NCBI RefSeq assembly: GCF_014647235.1
Contig: NZ_BMOU01000001.1
Location: forward strand, 226,261-290,260
Direction: 5' to 3'
DNA length: 64,000 nucleotides
From: Haloarcula pellucida
Lineage (GTDB): Archaea > Halobacteriota > Halobacteria > Halobacteriales > Haloarculaceae
Shown: one piece after another, positions 6,470-16,295 of the stretch
Layout: every line of letters starts with the position of its first letter
Position numbering within the stretch: position 1 is the stretch's first letter
Notes under the pieces: generated by a model
The model's input: only the letters and a program-made list of their open reading frames with translations
Database searches by the model: none
What the model was told of the DNA's origin: nothing
Translations under genes and position numbers: made by a program

Positions 6470-8903
6470 TGTCGAAGCGCTCGGGGTCACGGACCGCCTC
6501 GGCGACGTTGACGGCAGCGGCGTTCTCCGCCACGTCGTGGACCCGGACGACGTCGGCCCCGCGTTCGGCCGCGAGCGTCGTCCCCGCGATGGTCGCCTCC
6601 AGACAGTCGCCCGGATCCTCGCCGACGAGGCCGAACAGCGACTTGTGGGAGTGACCGACCAGAATCGGACAGCCCAGCGCCCGGAACTCCGCCAGTCGGT
6701 CCAGTAGTTCGAAGCTCTCGACGGCCGATTTCCCGAAGCCGATGCCGGGGTCGACGAGAATCTGCTCGCGGTCCAGTCCGGCCTTCTCGGCCAGCAACAC
6801 CCGTTCGGTCAACTGGTCGATGCAGTCCTCGACGACGTCGTCGTAGTGGATGTCGCTGTCGGGGTCGACCGGCGTCTCGATGGAGTGCATCACGACGACG
6901 GGGACGTCGCGCTCGGCGGCGACCAGTCGCATCTCGGGGTCTTCGAGGCCGGAGACGTCGTTGAGGATGTCCGCACCGGCGTCGAGTGCCGCACGCGCCA
7001 CCTCGGCCTTCCGCGTGTCGACGGAGACGTGGACGTCCATCTGGGCGAGGGCCTCGACGACCGGGACGACGCGGTCTCTCTCTTCGTCGGCCGGGACGAC
7101 GTCCGCCCCCGGCCGGGTGGACTCGCCGCCGACGTCGAGGATGTCCGCGCCGTCTGCGATCATCTGCTCGGCGCGGGCGACGGCGTCCTCGACGGCGTTG
7201 TACTCCCCGCCGTCGTGAAACGAGTCCGGCGTGATGTTGAGGATGCCCATGACGGCGGTGCCGTCCTCCCACGGATAGCCACGCGCGTCGTCCTGCTGCT
7301 GGATGTCCAGCGCCTCGCGAAGTTCGTCGGCGAACGTCGAGAGGCCGTAGGGCTGGCCGTCGAGTTTGTCGGCCAGCCGTCGGTACTGGGCCATCGTCGC
7401 CATCGTGACGACGTCGACGCGCTCCTCGTCCTGATCGTTCAGCCCGGAGATGGCACACTCACCGCCCAGCGACAGCAGTTCCTCCTTGAGGTACTGGGCC
7501 TGCCGCGGTTGGACGCGAGTTCGGAGGACGCGGTGGACGCCCTTCCCGCGCATCCGCCACGCGCCGGCGTCGGTGACGTGGGCGGCCTTGATAGTCTCGC
7601 GGGACTCCGAGACCGAGTCGACGCGTTTGGGAACCATCGCGCGCGCCCAGCGCGTACGGGCCTCCCGGACCGCGTAGAGCGACCCGGTGACGAGGACGGC
7701 GTCGCCGTCGTCGGCCGCGTCGAGCGCCACCCCGAGCGCACCGGCCACGTCGTGGCGCGTCTCGACGTCCGCATCGGTTGCGGACCGGAACGCCTCGGCG
7801 ACGACCGCCGGGCTCTCGGCCCGGTCGACGTTCGGTTCACAGGCGACGGCGTGGTCGGCCGCCGACAGCGCCTCGGCGGCGCCCACGTGGTCCTTATCCA
7901 CCATCGCACCGACGACGATGTGCAGGTCGTCGTAGTCGAACGAGTCGAGCGTCTCGACGGTGCGTTCGAGGCCACCGGGGTTGTGTGCGCCGTCGAGGAC
8001 GACCAGTGGGTCCTCGCCCATCACCTCGAAGCGGCCGGGCCAGTGGGCGTTTCGCAGGCCGCGTTCGAGGTCCGCCTGTGTCACGTCGGCGACCTGCCGG
8101 ACGAGCGTCGCCGCGATACCGGCGTTGTGGGCCTGATGCTCGCCAAGCAGGGGGAGGTGGGTGTCGACGTGCCAGTCCGGGCCGTCGACGGTGACCGCAC
8201 CTTCGAGGCCGTCGCGACCGCCGTAGGTGACGGTCACGTCGGCATCGTCGCCGCCGCCGACGGTCACCACGTCGCCGGCCTGTTCGCGGACCGCGGCGAG
8301 GGCGTCGCCCGTCGCCCCGGTGACCAGCGGCGCGTCGTCGGGCGCGACGTGGGCCTTGTCGCGGGCGATTTCCTCGACGGTATCCCCGAGGATGTGCGTG
8401 TGCTCTAGCGTGACCGACGTCACGGCGCTGGCGACGGGGTTGACGACGCTGGTGGCGTCGTATCGCCCGCCGATGCCGACTTCCAGTACCGCGACGTCGA
8501 CGTCCTGTCGGTCGAACTCCCAGAGGGCGAAGGCGGTCAGCGTCTCGAAGAAGGTCGGTGACTCCCCGTTGGCACCCCGTTCGGTGACGTACGGTTCGAC
8601 CGCCTCGACGAACTCGACGAGCGCGGCCTCGGGTACCTTCCGTCCGTTGACTCTGATGCGTTCGCGTACGTCGTCGAGATGCGGCGAGGTGTAGAGGCCG
8701 ACGTCCAGTCCGGCCTCCCGGAGGGCGCGCTCGACCATCCGGGCGGTCGAGCCCTTCCCGTTAGAGCCGGCGATCTGGACACAGCGAAGACCCTCGTGTG
8801 GGTCGTCGATATCGGACAACAGGCCCCGCGTGGCGTCGGTGCCGGCCCGTGACGCGAACCGGCGCAACTCGAAGAGGAAGTTCGCGGCCTCGTGGAACTC
8901 CAT
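6462..8903 (-). CDS. folCP: folylpolyglutamate synthase-dihydropteroate synthase fusion
   Basis: 813 residues from ATG 8903 (MEFHEAANFLFELRRF). Residues 1-420 are FolC/Mur-ligase-like: ATP loop GSNGKGSTARM near 46-56, VLEVGIGGRYDATS near 136 and VLDGAHNPGG. Residues about 545-810 are dihydropteroate synthase: MGILNITPDSFHDGG near 550, DVGGESTRPGA, DILNDVSG, DPGIGFGKS and GHSHKS. The fusion joins pterin-pABA condensation with glutamylation in folate synthesis. The linker 430-540 looks like a separate small domain. The fusion is known in haloarchaea. Confidence 0.93.
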   Translation of the reverse strand: MEFHEAANFLFELRRFASRAGTDATRGLLSDIDDPHEGLRCVQIAGSNGKGSTARMVERALREAGLDVGLYTSPHLDDVRERIRVNGRKVPEAALVEFVEAVEPYVTERGANGESPTFFETLTAFALWEFDRQDVDVAVLEVGIGGRYDATSVVNPVASAVTSVTLEHTHILGDTVEEIARDKAHVAPDDAPLVTGATGDALAAVREQAGDVVTVGGGDDADVTVTYGGRDGLEGAVTVDGPDWHVDTHLPLLGEHQAHNAGIAATLVRQVADVTQADLERGLRNAHWPGRFEVMGEDPLVVLDGAHNPGGLERTVETLDSFDYDDLHIVVGAMVDKDHVGAAEALSAADHAVACEPNVDRAESPAVVAEAFRSATDADVETRHDVAGALGVALDAADDGDAVLVTGSLYAVREARTRWARAMVPKRVDSVSESRETIKAAHVTDAGAWRMRGKGVHRVLRTRVQPRQAQYLKEELLSLGGECAISGLNDQDEERVDVVTMATMAQYRRLADKLDGQPYGLSTFADELREALDIQQQDDARGYPWEDGTAVMGILNITPDSFHDGGEYNAVEDAVARAEQMIADGADILDVGGESTRPGADVVPADEERDRVVPVVEALAQMDVHVSVDTRKAEVARAALDAGADILNDVSGLEDPEMRLVAAERDVPVVVMHSIETPVDPDSDIHYDDVVEDCIDQLTERVLLAEKAGLDREQILVDPGIGFGKSAVESFELLDRLAEFRALGCPILVGHSHKSLFGLVGEDPGDCLEATIAGTTLAAERGADVVRVHDVAENAAAVNVAEAVRDPERFDTN

Positions 8904-8999
8904 GCCCGGAGTATCGGAGCCGCGCGCTTTAGCCTGTCGGACCGGTGTACGCATCGAGCGAGGCCGCCAACTCGGCCGAGCGCCGTCGCCAACAGGCCC

Positions 9000-9755
9000 C
9001 TACTGCTCGTCTCGCCTGTCGTCCTGTATCCACCGGACGACGGCCCCGCTCACCGCGAGGAAAGCCACGCCGAGCAACGGCGCGACGTCGACGGACCCAC
9101 CGGGCCGCGGGGTCGGTTCGTCGGCCGTCTCCGCGTCGCCGCTCTCGGACTCGGTCTGCCGGTCGCGCGCGTCCTTCGTGGCCCACTCGACGTTCGAGCG
9201 GTCCTCGGTCCGTCCGTTCGGTTCGGCGTCCTCAGGCGTCGGTTCCTCGTCGAGGACGGTACTGGCGACGGACTCGCCGCGTTCGGCCGACGAGTCTTCG
9301 GGGGCTGGTGTCTCGTGGACGCCCTCAGTTTCCGGACTCGACTCGACGGCCGCCGTCTCCTCGTCGGACGGCTCTGCCGTCGGTCGGTCGACCCTCGTCG
9401 TCGGCGGTGGTGTCTCCCCACCCGCGAGGGACTCGTCGTCGCCACCGTCACGTCGGCGGTACCACCAGATACCGACCGTTGCAATCCCGAGGAGGACCAG
9501 CGAGACGCCGACTCCCAGTAGCCCCCACTCACGGAGTGCCGACGGCGCTTCCGCCTCGGTCCCTGTGTCGGCGTCCGGGCCGCACTCTGTCTCCGCCGTG
9601 GTGTCCCGACTGCCTGCGGGCGCAGTCCCTGCGACCGCCTCGTCGGCCACCGTCGACGCCTCGGCCTCGGCGACGGCGACGCCGGGAACCGCGTCCAGTA
9701 CCCGCGCGACGACGCCGGCGTCCACGTCGACACGGAGAATCGTGTAGTCGCCCAT
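9000..9755 (-). CDS. membrane-anchored protein with long acidic disordered region
   Basis: 251 residues. The N-terminal 35 residues form a small folded piece (DYTILRVDVDAGVVARVLDAVPG). A transmembrane helix follows at about 84-105 (WGLLGVGVSLVLLG), then about 120 residues rich in E, D, T and P that look unstructured, and a second hydrophobic helix at about 225-242. Function unknown. It is separated from the folate gene by about 96 bases on the same strand. Confidence 0.55.
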   Translation of the reverse strand: MGDYTILRVDVDAGVVARVLDAVPGVAVAEAEASTVADEAVAGTAPAGSRDTTAETECGPDADTGTEAEAPSALREWGLLGVGVSLVLLGIATVGIWWYRRRDGGDDESLAGGETPPPTTRVDRPTAEPSDEETAAVESSPETEGVHETPAPEDSSAERGESVASTVLDEEPTPEDAEPNGRTEDRSNVEWATKDARDRQTESESGDAETADEPTPRPGGSVDVAPLLGVAFLAVSGAVVRWIQDDRRDEQ

Positions 9756-9833
9756 ACCACGAACGACGGCCGGACGTGATTTAAATCCGCGTGACCGCGG
9801 GCCGGAGCCATCCGCCGGCCGGCGACTGAGTCG

Positions 9834-10385
9834 CTACGTCTCCGTTTCGACCTCTCGGTCGTCGGCGAGGTCACGCTGTTTGGCCGCGTCGACGGCACTC
9901 TCGCGCGTGGTCTCGACGGGACCGGACCCTGCCCGTCCGTCCTCGTCCAGTAACGTCTGTAGCTCCGCTTCGAGTTCCGCCTCCGAGAGGTCCCCGTCGA
10001 CGTAGCGTTCGGTGAGTTCGGCGCGCCGCGCTTCGACGGACGGTTCGAACCGGTCGCCGAGGCCGAGTGCGGCGAGCGGCGGCAGGGCCGACTCGACGCG
10101 ATGGAAGAAATCGGCCGCGCGCTGGCTTTTGGGCATCGACGCTCGACTGGCGAGTTCCGAGAGGAGCGCGGCGAGACAGACCACGTCGAGGCCGGCGAGG
10201 ACGAGCGTCCCGAGAATCCACGCGGCGACGATACCCAGAATCGGGCCCCCGGTCACGAGCGTCGACAGCGTCGCGACGAGACCCACGACGGCGACGCCGA
10301 CGGCGCCCAGCGTCGACAGGACGACGCCGGCAAACAGTAGCCAGTGGCGGTTTTCCGAGACCCAGTTCACAGTCCCACTAGTCAC
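9834..10385 (-). CDS. membrane protein with C-terminal coiled/charged domain, unknown
   Basis: 183 residues starting with GTG at 10385. Two long transmembrane helices (about 14-36 and 40-78) are followed by a soluble helical part with VDGDLSEAELEAELQTLLDE, a short SHOCT-like oligomerisation motif. It lies 24 bases downstream of the FNT channel gene on the same strand, so co-transcription is plausible. No specific function can be assigned. Confidence 0.6.
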   Translation of the reverse strand: MTSGTVNWVSENRHWLLFAGVVLSTLGAVGVAVVGLVATLSTLVTGGPILGIVAAWILGTLVLAGLDVVCLAALLSELASRASMPKSQRAADFFHRVESALPPLAALGLGDRFEPSVEARRAELTERYVDGDLSEAELEAELQTLLDEDGRAGSGPVETTRESAVDAAKQRDLADDREVETET

Positions 10386-10409
10386 AGACGGGGCATATGG
10401 GTTTGGTCA

Positions 10410-11366
10410 TCAGTCCCTGTCGTGTCCGTTGACGGGAACGTATGACCGACCAGAATCGGAGAAGCCGCCAAGCACCCACTCGCGAACCGTGAGCCGGCTT
10501 TTCTTTCCGGCCTCGCGGGCCGATGCCAGCCGCCGTTCGGTCGTCTGGAAGTAGTTGACGACAGTGACCAACACGACGCCGCCGATAGAGTTGCCCAGCA
10601 GGACGGGGACGACGAACTGCGAGACGCCGACCCAGAGCGCGAGTTCGCCGTTGAAGACGAGATACAGCATCTCCGTCGCGGAGACGACGACGTGATAGAG
10701 GTTCCCGAACGGGATAGCGAGAAACGAGACGTACACGAGCGCCAGTCGCGAGATGCTGTCGCGAAGCGAGTAGTCGACCCAGACGACGCCGGCGACTATG
10801 AGGCCGGCGAACACCGCTTTCGAGAACAGCGTCCACCAGGGCGTCTCGATGGCCTTCTGTGCGAACCCCTCTGCCGCCGAGGCCGCCGCCGGCGAGAGCA
10901 CGCCGGTCGAGGAGAGCGCGAGCGCACCGAGCAACCCGCCCGCGAGGTTGGCGAGGAGGACGAGTCCCCAGATGCGCATCAACGACGGCAGACTCGCCAG
11001 CCGTTCGAGGGTCAGTGCGACCGGCGGCAACGTGTTCTCGGTGTACAACTGGTAGTCCCCGAGGATGATGAAGACGAACCCGAGCGGGTAAAGCAGCGCG
11101 CTCAGAACCGGGTCGCCGTCCGTCGACGCGTACAGCGACGCGTACAGCAGGAACGTGACGGTGATGGCAAACCCCGCGGCAAGTCCGCTGAAGAACAGTT
11201 CCCGCGTGGTGGCGGTTATCTCTTCGTCTGCCGCGACGACGATACGCTGGAATATTTCGTCGGCCGAGAACCTGTCGCGGATGGTGTGCCCACCCGCCGG
11301 CGCGCCACTCTGTGAGACGTCGACGGCGTCACGGACCGCCGTTTCCCGGTCAGTATCGTCCGACAT
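10410..11366 (-). CDS. formate/nitrite transporter family channel
   Basis: 318 residues. A soluble N-terminus of about 60 residues (IRDRFSADEIFQRIVVAADEEI) is followed by six membrane segments with family features: LFFSGLAAGF, the LGDYQLYTENT loop near 120, LLANLAGGLLGAL and the C-terminal LLGNSIGGVVLVTVVNY. FNT proteins are pentameric channels for small monovalent anions such as formate, nitrite or hydrosulfide. The long N-terminal extension resembles the YfdC-like branch, so the transported ion is unclear. No formate or nitrite enzymes are nearby. Confidence 0.87.
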   Translation of the reverse strand: MSDDTDRETAVRDAVDVSQSGAPAGGHTIRDRFSADEIFQRIVVAADEEITATTRELFFSGLAAGFAITVTFLLYASLYASTDGDPVLSALLYPLGFVFIILGDYQLYTENTLPPVALTLERLASLPSLMRIWGLVLLANLAGGLLGALALSSTGVLSPAAASAAEGFAQKAIETPWWTLFSKAVFAGLIVAGVVWVDYSLRDSISRLALVYVSFLAIPFGNLYHVVVSATEMLYLVFNGELALWVGVSQFVVPVLLGNSIGGVVLVTVVNYFQTTERRLASAREAGKKSRLTVREWVLGGFSDSGRSYVPVNGHDRD

Positions 11367-11459
11367 AGATCCACGGTTTACGACCGCTTTTGAAGCCTCT
11401 TTCGGGACGCTCCCGGCCGCGTCCGAACCACCGACGGCACACGCACCCGCCGTCCGTCG

Positions 11460-13040
11460 TCAGTCGTGTCTGAACGACCGCTGGCCGGTGAACACCATCG
11501 CGATGTCGTGTTCGTCGGCCGCCTCGATGACGCTCTCGTCGTTCTTCGACCCGCCGGGCTGGATGACCGCCTCGATGCCGGCCTCGGCGGCGTGTTCGAT
11601 ACCGTCCGGGAACGGGAAGAAGGCGTCCGAGGCCATCACGGCGCCCTCAGCGTCCTTGCCCTCGGCGTGTTCCTCGGCTTTCATCGCCGCGAGTCGGACG
11701 GCGTCGACGCGGGACACTTGCCCCATGCCGATGCCGACCGTCTCGGTGCCCTTCGCGAAGAGGATGCCGTTCGACTTCACGTGTTTCAGCGTGTGCCACG
11801 CGAACAGCATCGACGCGATCTGCTCGTCGGTCGGCTCCCGCTCGGTGACGACTTCGAGGTCCTCGGCCGTGAGGTGCTGGGTGTCCCGTTCCTGCACGAG
11901 GCGGCCGCCGACGAGGGGCTTCTCGGTCAGCGTGTCCGTGACCTCGAAGTTGTCAGTCACTTCGAGGACGCGGAGGTTCTCCTTCTGGCAGAGGACGTCG
12001 AGTGCCGCGTCGGTGTAGCCCGGCGCGACGACGACTTCCTTGAACGAGTCGATGATCTGTTCGGCGGTGGCGGCGTCACACTCGCGGTTGAGCGCGACGA
12101 TGCCGCCGAACGCGCTCATCGGGTCCGTCGAGAGGGCCTTCTCGTAGGCGTCCGAAAGCGTATCGGCCGTCGCACAGCCCGCGGGGTTGGTGTGCTTGAT
12201 GACGGCCGCCGCTGGCTCCTCGAACTCCTTGATGAGGTTCAGCGCGCCGTCGGCGTCGTTGTAGTTGTTGTACGACAGGCCCTTCGCGCCCTCGTTCAAC
12301 TGGTCGGCGTGGACGACGCTGGCCTCCGAAACCGTCGTGTCGGCGTACAGCGCGGCGTCCTGATGGGGGTTCTCCCCGTAGCGGAGGTCGGCCGCCCGGT
12401 CGTCGGAGACCAACCGGCGTGCGGGGAAGGATCCGCCCTCGTCACCCTCGACGTCGACGGTCCCGCTCTCCCAGTCGATATCGACGCGGCCCTCGGCGAA
12501 CCACTTGACGACGCGGGGATAGGCCGTGAACTCGCCCTCGTAGAGGACGCGCTCTTTCAGGTCCTCCTCGTCGTCGCCCTCGAAGACCGGGATGGGTTCC
12601 TGCGTGACGATGGGGCCGCCGTCGACCGTCTCGTCGACGACGTGGACGGTACAGCCCGTCACCTTCACGCCCGCTTCGACGACCTGCTCGTGGGTGTCCT
12701 TCCCGGGGAAGTTCGGCAGGAGCGACGGGTGGACGTTCAGCGTCGTCGGCGCGCCCTCCAGGAACGTCTCACTGAGGATTCGCATGTAGCCGTCCAGCGT
12801 CACGAGGTCGAAGTCGTACTCCGAGAGCGCGTCGAGGACGCGCTCTTCGTGGGCCTCGCGGGCCTCGTCGGCCTCGCGTTCGACGACTTCCGTCGGGATA
12901 CCGCGTTCGGCGGCGGCCTCCAGAACAGGCGCGTCGGCGTCGTTCGTCAGCACGACGGCGAATTCCGCCCCGCCCGGGGCGCGGTCCGCGATGTTCATCA
13001 GGTTCCGGCCACGGTTGCTGGCCATACCGGCGAGTTTCAT
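11460..13040 (-). CDS. purH: PurN-type formyltransferase fused to AICAR transformylase
   Basis: 526 residues from ATG 13040 (MKLAGMASNRGRNL). Residues 1-195 are glycinamide ribonucleotide formyltransferase-like, with catalytic N102, H104 (LNVHPSLLPNFPGKD) and D140. Residues about 210-526 are the AICAR transformylase half of PurH (DLRYGENPHQ, KHTNPAGCA, FGGIVALN, IQPGGSKND). The IMP cyclohydrolase (MGS-like) half of bacterial PurH is absent; archaea usually close the ring with PurO. The enzyme would carry out two folate-dependent formylations of purine synthesis. purB lies 1.8 kb away on the other strand. Confidence 0.92.
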   Translation of the reverse strand: MKLAGMASNRGRNLMNIADRAPGGAEFAVVLTNDADAPVLEAAAERGIPTEVVEREADEAREAHEERVLDALSEYDFDLVTLDGYMRILSETFLEGAPTTLNVHPSLLPNFPGKDTHEQVVEAGVKVTGCTVHVVDETVDGGPIVTQEPIPVFEGDDEEDLKERVLYEGEFTAYPRVVKWFAEGRVDIDWESGTVDVEGDEGGSFPARRLVSDDRAADLRYGENPHQDAALYADTTVSEASVVHADQLNEGAKGLSYNNYNDADGALNLIKEFEEPAAAVIKHTNPAGCATADTLSDAYEKALSTDPMSAFGGIVALNRECDAATAEQIIDSFKEVVVAPGYTDAALDVLCQKENLRVLEVTDNFEVTDTLTEKPLVGGRLVQERDTQHLTAEDLEVVTEREPTDEQIASMLFAWHTLKHVKSNGILFAKGTETVGIGMGQVSRVDAVRLAAMKAEEHAEGKDAEGAVMASDAFFPFPDGIEHAAEAGIEAVIQPGGSKNDESVIEAADEHDIAMVFTGQRSFRHD

Positions 13041-13185
13041 ACCTGAGTGGCGGGTGGGGCCGTGCAAAGTAGTTGCGAAACGAACGCTGAGCGTATGAAC
13101 ACGACGGACACGGGCGTCGTTGTCACACGCACCGAGTCGGTGCCGTGTCGATGTTCCTTTGTAGCCGGCCCGTTCAGTCGCGGGT

Positions 13186-13734
13186 ATGTCGAAGCTACGG
13201 TGTCAGCGGGCCGGAGCCGTCGCCGCGTTCGGTGGACTCCTGTGGGTCGGCTGGACCGTGGCACTGGGCGTCACCGGTCGCGAGAGGGACTGGATTCTGG
13301 TCGCCGTCTCGCTCTCGGCACTGGGCGTCGTCGCCGGCCACTACGCCGTCGAGAGCTTCCACGGTGCCCGGATGAAGCGACCCGGCACCGGCGGAGCGTG
13401 GCTGGGGGCGGCCGGCGGCGTCGTCTTCGCCGCCGGCCAACTGCTCCGGGCGCTCACCGGGGTCGGTGAGGTGGTCGTCGGACTGGGCGTCCTCGCGCTC
13501 GTCGGCGGATCGCTGCTTACGAGCGTCGGCCTCGTCAGGACCCGCGTCCAGCCGCCGTGGCTCGGCGTCTCGCTCGCCGTCGGGACCGTCGCGTTCCTCG
13601 GGTTCGACCTCTCGACGTGGGCGGCGCTCCCGTACGGACTGGCGTGGCTCGCGCTCGGACAGGACCTCTATCGATACGACCCGCCGGACGGCCGATTCGG
13701 GGACGCGAACGCGGATTACGGTTGGTTGGGGTAG
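13186..13734 (+). CDS. integral membrane protein, unknown
   Basis: 182 residues with about six hydrophobic helices (starting near 10, 37, 70, 91, 122 and 137), short loops and a polar C-terminus RYDPPDGRFGDANADYGWLG. No catalytic motif or family was recognised. The stop at 13732-13734 is followed by a TAGCGAGGGGTGAG-type phrase, similar to several other gene ends here. Confidence 0.6.
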   Translation: MSKLRCQRAGAVAAFGGLLWVGWTVALGVTGRERDWILVAVSLSALGVVAGHYAVESFHGARMKRPGTGGAWLGAAGGVVFAAGQLLRALTGVGEVVVGLGVLALVGGSLLTSVGLVRTRVQPPWLGVSLAVGTVAFLGFDLSTWAALPYGLAWLALGQDLYRYDPPDGRFGDANADYGWLG

Positions 13735-13878
13735 CGAGGGGTGAGCAAAGCGCCCCCGTCGAAACGAGACGGCGACCAGTGGGTGCCCTAGCGACCGGCG
13801 GGAGCGCACTCGCTGTGCCGCCAGACCGTCGACGGCGCCAGTACTACCGCCGAAAGTCTGAGGTGGCTCCCTCGTGAC

Positions 13879-14838
13879 GTGGCGCACGTGCCAGACCAAG
13901 ACAGCGACCCGGTGGCGGCGGCGCTCTCCGGGTCGATCGACCTCTACGACGTCGCCGAGTGGGAACCGCGGTCCGCCCTCGACGGCTTCTCGGTCAGACT
14001 CTACGGGGCGTTGCACGCGTCCCGGCGCTGGCTCCTCATCGCGCTCGCCGTGCTCCTGTTCGTGGCCCAACTCGCGGCGACTGTCTTGCTCGCGATTCGC
14101 CGCCCGGAACTGGGCGTGCTGGCCGCGCTGTCGGTCGTCCCTGCGCTGGCCATCGTCGGCTACCTCTGGTACGGCGACCCGACGATGCGCGAACCGCTCG
14201 AACCGCTGGCCGTCACGTTCGTCCTCGCCATCCTCTTTGCCAGCATCGCCGCGCTGGTGAACACGCTGTTGCAACCGCTGTTCCAGTTCGTCCCCGTCGT
14301 CGGGATGGCGGTGTTCTTCTTCGTCGTCGTCGGCCCCATCGAGGAGACGGTGAAGTGGCTCGCCATTCGCGTCGGCGGGTACGGCACCATCGACGCCGTC
14401 GTCGACGGGGTGGTGTACGGCGCCGTCGCCGGCCTCGGCTTCGCGACCATCGAGAACGCGCTGTACATCTCGCAAGGGTACACGCAGGCGGCGTCGGCCC
14501 AGAACGGTGACCCAATCGTGGCGGCGCTCCAGACGGCGACCAGCAGAGCGTTCGTCGGCCCCGGCCACGTGCTGTACTCGTCGTTCGCGGGCTACTACCT
14601 CGGACTGGCGAAGTTCAACCCCGACGACGCCGGCCCCATCGTCGTCAAGGGCATCGTCGTCGCGGCGCTCATCCACGCCGTCTACAACACCTCGGTGACG
14701 TACCTCCCGGCACTCCTGCCGTGGAACACGGTCGTCTTCGTCGGCTTCGTCGTCGCCTTCGACGCTGCCGTCGGCTACCTGCTGTACCGGAAACTCCGGC
14801 GGTATCGGGACCACTACGAACGCGCGACGAACGCGTAG
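13879..14838 (+). CDS. PrsW-type intramembrane metalloprotease
   Basis: 319 residues with GTG start (13879, or GTG 13888 giving MPDQDSDP). Eight or so membrane helices. The PrsW/CAAX-like core is visible: GPIEETVKW (two Glu) near 155, FATIENALY near 192, GPGHVLYSSFAGYYLG near 227 and ALIHAVYN near 262, giving Glu and His metal ligands inside the membrane. PrsW proteases cleave membrane proteins such as anti-sigma factors in bacteria; the archaeal substrate is unknown. It ends 50 bases before purB on the same strand. Confidence 0.88.
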   Translation: MAHVPDQDSDPVAAALSGSIDLYDVAEWEPRSALDGFSVRLYGALHASRRWLLIALAVLLFVAQLAATVLLAIRRPELGVLAALSVVPALAIVGYLWYGDPTMREPLEPLAVTFVLAILFASIAALVNTLLQPLFQFVPVVGMAVFFFVVVGPIEETVKWLAIRVGGYGTIDAVVDGVVYGAVAGLGFATIENALYISQGYTQAASAQNGDPIVAALQTATSRAFVGPGHVLYSSFAGYYLGLAKFNPDDAGPIVVKGIVVAALIHAVYNTSVTYLPALLPWNTVVFVGFVVAFDAAVGYLLYRKLRRYRDHYERATNA

Positions 14839-14888
14839 GCCGACGACGAGACGACACGCTTTTTCGGGCCTCCCTCGGAGAGTCGAGC

Positions 14889-16271
14889 ATGACCGAGAGA
14901 GGGCCACTATCCGCCGTGTCGCCGCTCGACGGGCGGTACGCCCGCTACACCGAACCGCTCGTCCCGTACGCAAGCGAGCGGGCGCTGATGCGCGCTCGCG
15001 TCGAAGTCGAAGTCGAGTACCTGCTGGCGCTCGCCGACCTCGATACGACGCCGCTCTCTATCGACACGGACCAGCGGTCGGCCCTGCGAGGGCTGTACGA
15101 GTCCTTCGACGACGAGGACGCAGACGTCGTCAAGCAACTGGAGACGGAGGGGTACGGGGAGTACACCGCCACCAACCACGACGTGAAGGCCATCGAGTAC
15201 TTCATCCGTCTGGGCATGCCAGAGGGCCTCGACGCCGACAACTGGATTCACTTCGGCCTGACCAGCGAGGACGTCAACAACCTCGCGCACCGTCTCCTCG
15301 TCAAGCCGGCCGCCGAGGAGGTGCTGGTGCCGGAACTGCGCGAGATTCGGGACACGCTCGTCGAGATGGCCCACGAGTACGGCGACGTGCCGATGCTGGC
15401 CCGAACGCACGGCCAGCCAGCGACCCCCACGACGTTCGGCAAGGAGATGGCCGTCTACGCCTCCCGTCTCGGGCAGGCTATCGCGCGGGTCGAACGCGCC
15501 GCCGACGACCTCGCCGGGAAACTCGCGGGCGCGTCGGGCACCTACGCCGCCCACCACGCGGCCTACCCCGACGTGGACTGGCCGGCCTTCGCCGAGTCGT
15601 TCGTCGGGTCGCTCGGACTGGACCACGAACCGCTGACGACGCAGGTCAACCCGTGTGACGACCTCGAAGTGCTGTTCGACGCCTTGCGTGGCGCGAACAA
15701 CGTCCTGCTCGACATGGACCTCGACATGTGGCTGTACGTCTCGGACCGCTATCTGGGACAGGAGACGGTCGAGGGCGAGACTGGGTCCTCGACGATGCCC
15801 CACAAGGTCAACCCCATCGACTTCGAGAACAGCGAGGGGAACCTCTCGAAGGCCAACTCCGACCTCGTCTTTTTGGGCGATTACGTCACCAACTCCCGCC
15901 TCCAGCGTGACCTCTCGGATTCGACGGTCAAGCGCAACATCGGCGCCGCCTTCGCCCACTGTCTCGTCGGCTACGGCAAGTGCCAGAACGGCCTCGCGAA
16001 GGTCGTCCCCAACGAGCAGGTGATGCGCGAGGAACTCGACGCCACCCCCGAAATCATCGGCGAGGCCGTCCAGACAATCCTCCGCCGCGAGGGCCACGAC
16101 GACGCCTACGAACAGGTAAAGAAGGCCACGCGCGGCCGTGAGGTAACTATCGAGGACTTCCGCGAGATGTTCGCGGACCTCGACGTGAGCGAGTCGGTGC
16201 GCGCGGAACTGGACGCACTGACGCCGGCGGGCTACACTGGTATCGCGTCGGACTTGGCAGACGACGTGTAG
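14889..16271 (+). CDS. purB: adenylosuccinate lyase
   Basis: 460 residues from ATG 14889. It catalyses fumarate release from SAICAR and adenylosuccinate in purine synthesis. The fumarase/aspartase superfamily signature GSSTMPHKVNP is near 298-308, with TATNHDVKA (about 93) and MLARTHGQPATPTTFGKE (about 170) supplying the active-site His residues. Length is normal. Upstream bases contain a T-rich CTTTTTCGG around 14858-14868. Overlapping long minus-strand frames are shadows. Confidence 0.95.
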   Translation: MTERGPLSAVSPLDGRYARYTEPLVPYASERALMRARVEVEVEYLLALADLDTTPLSIDTDQRSALRGLYESFDDEDADVVKQLETEGYGEYTATNHDVKAIEYFIRLGMPEGLDADNWIHFGLTSEDVNNLAHRLLVKPAAEEVLVPELREIRDTLVEMAHEYGDVPMLARTHGQPATPTTFGKEMAVYASRLGQAIARVERAADDLAGKLAGASGTYAAHHAAYPDVDWPAFAESFVGSLGLDHEPLTTQVNPCDDLEVLFDALRGANNVLLDMDLDMWLYVSDRYLGQETVEGETGSSTMPHKVNPIDFENSEGNLSKANSDLVFLGDYVTNSRLQRDLSDSTVKRNIGAAFAHCLVGYGKCQNGLAKVVPNEQVMREELDATPEIIGEAVQTILRREGHDDAYEQVKKATRGREVTIEDFREMFADLDVSESVRAELDALTPAGYTGIASDLADDV

Positions 16272-16295
16272 GGTGGCGTCGACCGCGGGACGGTC

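Noticed and set aside
6846..8408. 520-residue plus-strand frame opposite folCP
   Set aside because: It mirrors folCP codons (third-position G/C bias) and has no recognisable domain.
13095..13185. Possible small frame starting MNTTDTGVVV before the membrane gene at 13186
   Set aside because: It runs into the start of the next gene in another frame and has no supporting motif.
13195..14973. 592-residue minus-strand frame over the membrane protein and PrsW genes
   Set aside because: Composition of Arg, Glu, Asp and Gln repeats typical of antisense to hydrophobic helices.
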